Shown here piece by piece: positions 61,730-64,000 of a stretch of DNA of 64,000 bases. Location of the stretch: positions 2,677,001 through 2,741,000 of the forward strand of contig NZ_CP012401.1 of the NCBI RefSeq assembly GCF_001305595.1. The letters run 5' to 3'. Origin of the DNA: Azospirillum thiophilum (lineage in GTDB: Bacteria > Pseudomonadota > Alphaproteobacteria > Azospirillales > Azospirillaceae). The position numbers and the translations under genes are program-made. Positions within the stretch are counted from its first letter, which is position 1. Each line of letters starts with the position of its first letter. The notes beneath the pieces were generated by a model. That model saw nothing but the letters and a program-made list of their open reading frames with translations, was not told the origin of the DNA and searched no databases.

Positions 61730-64000
61730 TTAGAACCTGGTTCCGAAGCTGAAGCGGATGAGCTCTTTCTTGTCGTAGCCTTCCTTGCGGATCGGCAACG
61801 CCACGTCGAGCCGGATCGGGCCGAACGGAGACTTCCACGACACACCGGTGCCGATGGATACACGGATGGACTCCTCGTCCTTCACGTTCGGATCGTTGAT
61901 ATCGACCTTGCCCAATGTGCCGACATCTGTGAAGGCATGGCCGAGCAGACCGAATTCCTCAGGCAGACCAAAGGGGAAGCTCATCTCGACCGATGCGCGG
62001 GCATAGCGCGTGCCGCCCAGCGCGTCACCGGTCGAAACGTCGCGCGGACCGATGCCGGCGGTGTTGAAGCCGCGCAACGTATCACCGCCGATAAAGAAGC
62101 GGTCCCCGAGATCGACCTTCTTGCCGATGCCATGGATATAGCCGATTTCGCCCGTCGTGCTCAGGACCCACTGGTCCTCGCCAAGCGGAAGATAGTAACC
62201 ACCTGCCAGCTTGTTGCGCAGGAAGCGCACCGAACCGCCCAGACCGGCGATATCGTTCGTCAAGCGGACGAAGTACCCCTCTGTCGGAGTCAGCTTGCTG
62301 TTTCGGACGTCGTAGGTCAGTTCCTGGCCGATCAACGACGTCAAGCGTTCGCCACGCTGCTCCTGGATGTATTTCGACGCAGTGGTCGGCACTTCCTCGA
62401 TCAAGGTGTCCTGGAGCTGGTAATACACACGCTGCCGCAGAGTCTCGGTCAGCGGATAGCCCAGACGCAGGGCAAAGCCGGTATTCTTCTCGTTGAACGA
62501 GCTCTCATCCTGGTAATTGTACCGCGTCCGGAAAATATCGACGCCGGCCGACAGGTCGCGGTCCATGAAGTACGGCTCCGTAAAGGAGAGGTCGTACAGT
62601 TGGCGCCGGCCGGACAGCGTCGCCCCCAGACGCAGGTCCTGACCGCGGCCGAGCAAATTGCGCTCACGGATCGAGAAGTCACCCAACGGACCATCGGAGG
62701 TGGAGAAGCCGGCACCGATGGAGATTTCACCGGTGGACTGCTCAGCCACATCGACGTTCACGACGGTGCGATCAGGTGCACTGCTCTCCGCGGTCGTGAT
62801 GTTCACGCGCTCGAAGAAGCCCAGATCTTTGATGCGCTGTTCGGACCGCTTCAACTTGGAAGAGTTGAACGGATCTCCTTCCGAAAGCAGCATCTCGCGC
62901 CGCACAACCTTGTCCAGCGTGCGGACGTTGCCGGTGATGTCGATCCGGTCGACGAAGGTGCGAGGTCCCTCGTTGATCTCGTATGTGATGTCAATGGTAT
63001 GGTTTTCACGGTTGCGCGTGATGCGCGGCCGCACGTCGACGAAGGCGTATTGCAGATCACCGACGGCGTTCGTCAGTTTCGTGATGCTGTCTTCCACCTT
63101 CTGCGCGTTGTACCAGTCGCCCTCGCCGGTCGTGACGCTGTTCTGCAGCACCGTGGGATCGAGCTGCTTCAACGAGGTCTTGATATCGACCTTACCGAAC
63201 TTGTAGCGCTCGCCTTCCTCGATGGTGAAGGTGATGAAGAAGTCTTCCTTGTCAGGCGTCAGTTCCGCCACGGCGGATACCACGCGGAAATCTGCGTAGC
63301 CTTCCTTCAAGTAGAAACGGCGCAGCAGATCGCGGTCGTAATTCAGACGGTCCGGATCATAGTTGTCGTCGGACGACAGGAAACGCCACCATGCCGATTC
63401 CTTGGTCTGGACCGACTCGCGCAGCGTCCCGTCCGAGAAATGTTCGTTGCCGATGAAGGTGATTCCCCGCACGCCCGTGCGCACACCCTCGTTGATCTCA
63501 TAGACCAGATCGACGCGATTCTGGTCGAGCTGAATGATCTTCGGTTCCACCGTCGCCGCGAAACGGCCCTGGCGCCGGTAGATTTCCTGGATGCGCTGGA
63601 CGTCGGTCTGAACCCGGGTGCGCGTATAGACGACCCGGGGACGCAGCTGGATTTCCTTCTCCAGCGTCTCCTTGTCGATGCGCCGGTTCCCCTCGAACGC
63701 GATGCGGTTGATGATCGGGTTCTCTGCCACCGTCACCACCAGCGCATCGCCTTCGCGCTTCAGCACGACATCGGCGAACAGGCCGGTGTTGAACAGTGCC
63801 TTGAGCGACTGGTCGATCCGATCGGGATCGAACGGGTCGCCCGGCTGAATGGTGAGGTAGGAGCGGACCGTGGACGGCTCGATTCGCTGAGTGCCTTCGA
63901 CCCGGATGTCACGCACCGTGCCGCCGCTGAAAACCTGGGCGACCATGGACCCGGATCCCGCCGGCGCCCGCCCGGGCGAGGCGGCGGTTTGGGCGTGGGC
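61730..64000 (-). CDS. bamA: Outer-membrane assembly factor BamA, N terminus outside window
   Basis: The frame is open to the right edge, and the visible residues start AHAQTAASPG, the end of a signal peptide. So an internal ATG at 63946 is not the start. Five POTRA-type repeats (from VRDIRVEGTQRIEPSTVRSYL) are followed by the 16-strand Omp85 barrel (from about 62700 downward) with a lid-lock type motif FIGGDTLRGF and terminal Phe (SFGTRF), the usual outer-membrane protein end. BamA inserts beta-barrel proteins. Confidence 0.96.
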   Translation of the reverse strand, partial: AHAQTAASPGRAPAGSGSMVAQVFSGGTVRDIRVEGTQRIEPSTVRSYLTIQPGDPFDPDRIDQSLKALFNTGLFADVVLKREGDALVVTVAENPIINRIAFEGNRRIDKETLEKEIQLRPRVVYTRTRVQTDVQRIQEIYRRQGRFAATVEPKIIQLDQNRVDLVYEINEGVRTGVRGITFIGNEHFSDGTLRESVQTKESAWWRFLSSDDNYDPDRLNYDRDLLRRFYLKEGYADFRVVSAVAELTPDKEDFFITFTIEEGERYKFGKVDIKTSLKQLDPTVLQNSVTTGEGDWYNAQKVEDSITKLTNAVGDLQYAFVDVRPRITRNRENHTIDITYEINEGPRTFVDRIDITGNVRTLDKVVRREMLLSEGDPFNSSKLKRSEQRIKDLGFFERVNITTAESSAPDRTVVNVDVAEQSTGEISIGAGFSTSDGPLGDFSIRERNLLGRGQDLRLGATLSGRRQLYDLSFTEPYFMDRDLSAGVDIFRTRYNYQDESSFNEKNTGFALRLGYPLTETLRQRVYYQLQDTLIEEVPTTASKYIQEQRGERLTSLIGQELTYDVRNSKLTPTEGYFVRLTNDIAGLGGSVRFLRNKLAGGYYLPLGEDQWVLSTTGEIGYIHGIGKKVDLGDRFFIGGDTLRGFNTAGIGPRDVSTGDALGGTRYARASVEMSFPFGLPEEFGLLGHAFTDVGTLGKVDINDPNVKDEESIRVSIGTGVSWKSPFGPIRLDVALPIRKEGYDKKELIRFSFGTRF

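Noticed and set aside
63944..63946. ATG at 63946 as the bamA start
   Set aside because: The frame continues upstream with the end of a signal peptide (AHA-QTAAS), so the true start is beyond the window.

Overview
High-GC, gene-dense chromosomal DNA from an alphaproteobacterium, most likely Azospirillum or a close Rhodospirillales relative. This rests on a lexA-comEC-gltX-gltA and lpxB-lpxI-lpxA-fabZ-skp-bamA neighbourhood, a GAAC-N7-GAAC LexA box, a MucR-type zinc-finger regulator, an RpoH sigma factor and chemoreceptor genes. The genus is inferred from gene content only. I recognised no rRNA, tRNA, CRISPR array or insertion sequence.

Left part (1-12.8 kb): a cut-off peroxiredoxin, a PhnA-like zinc-ribbon protein and a DsbD-type disulfide reductase diverging from a YqgE/AlgH gene. 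Then comes a long minus-strand run, uvrC-pgsA-mobB-HAD-moeA-moaD-moaE, joining DNA repair, phospholipid synthesis and molybdenum-cofactor assembly. It is followed by a pteridine-reductase-like SDR, an orphan methyltransferase-like gene, two small ORFs and a DUF983 protein.

Middle part (13-45 kb): a three-gene ABC importer; a CPA2 cation/proton antiporter; an FTR1-cupredoxin iron-uptake pair; a GFA-GFA-DUF1127 operon diverging from a LysR (GcvA-like) gene; pyrB, a metal-site-less dihydroorotase homologue (pyrC') and plsY; a group of minus-strand accessory genes; a chemoreceptor relic; acetoacetyl-CoA ligase; TerC; an HU-MucR operon; rpoH behind a structured leader; a globin-coupled chemoreceptor behind an AT-rich leader; several orphan genes; and uvrB diverging from SOS-boxed lexA.

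Right part (45-64 kb): comEC, gltX and gltA, then a probable insertion of about 6.5 kb. It holds a rhodanese gene broken by a one-base frameshift, an RND efflux pump with adaptor, and a type I sulfide:quinone oxidoreductase (SQR). The adaptor/RND operon and SQR diverge, and the 395-bp space between them carries two matched palindromes (TTTAG-N6-CTAA). I infer a sulfide/persulfide-responsive detoxification module. Beyond it gloA-lpxB-lpxI-lpxA-fabZ-skp-bamA (lipid A and outer-membrane assembly) runs off the right edge. lpxD, expected between skp and fabZ, is absent from that place.
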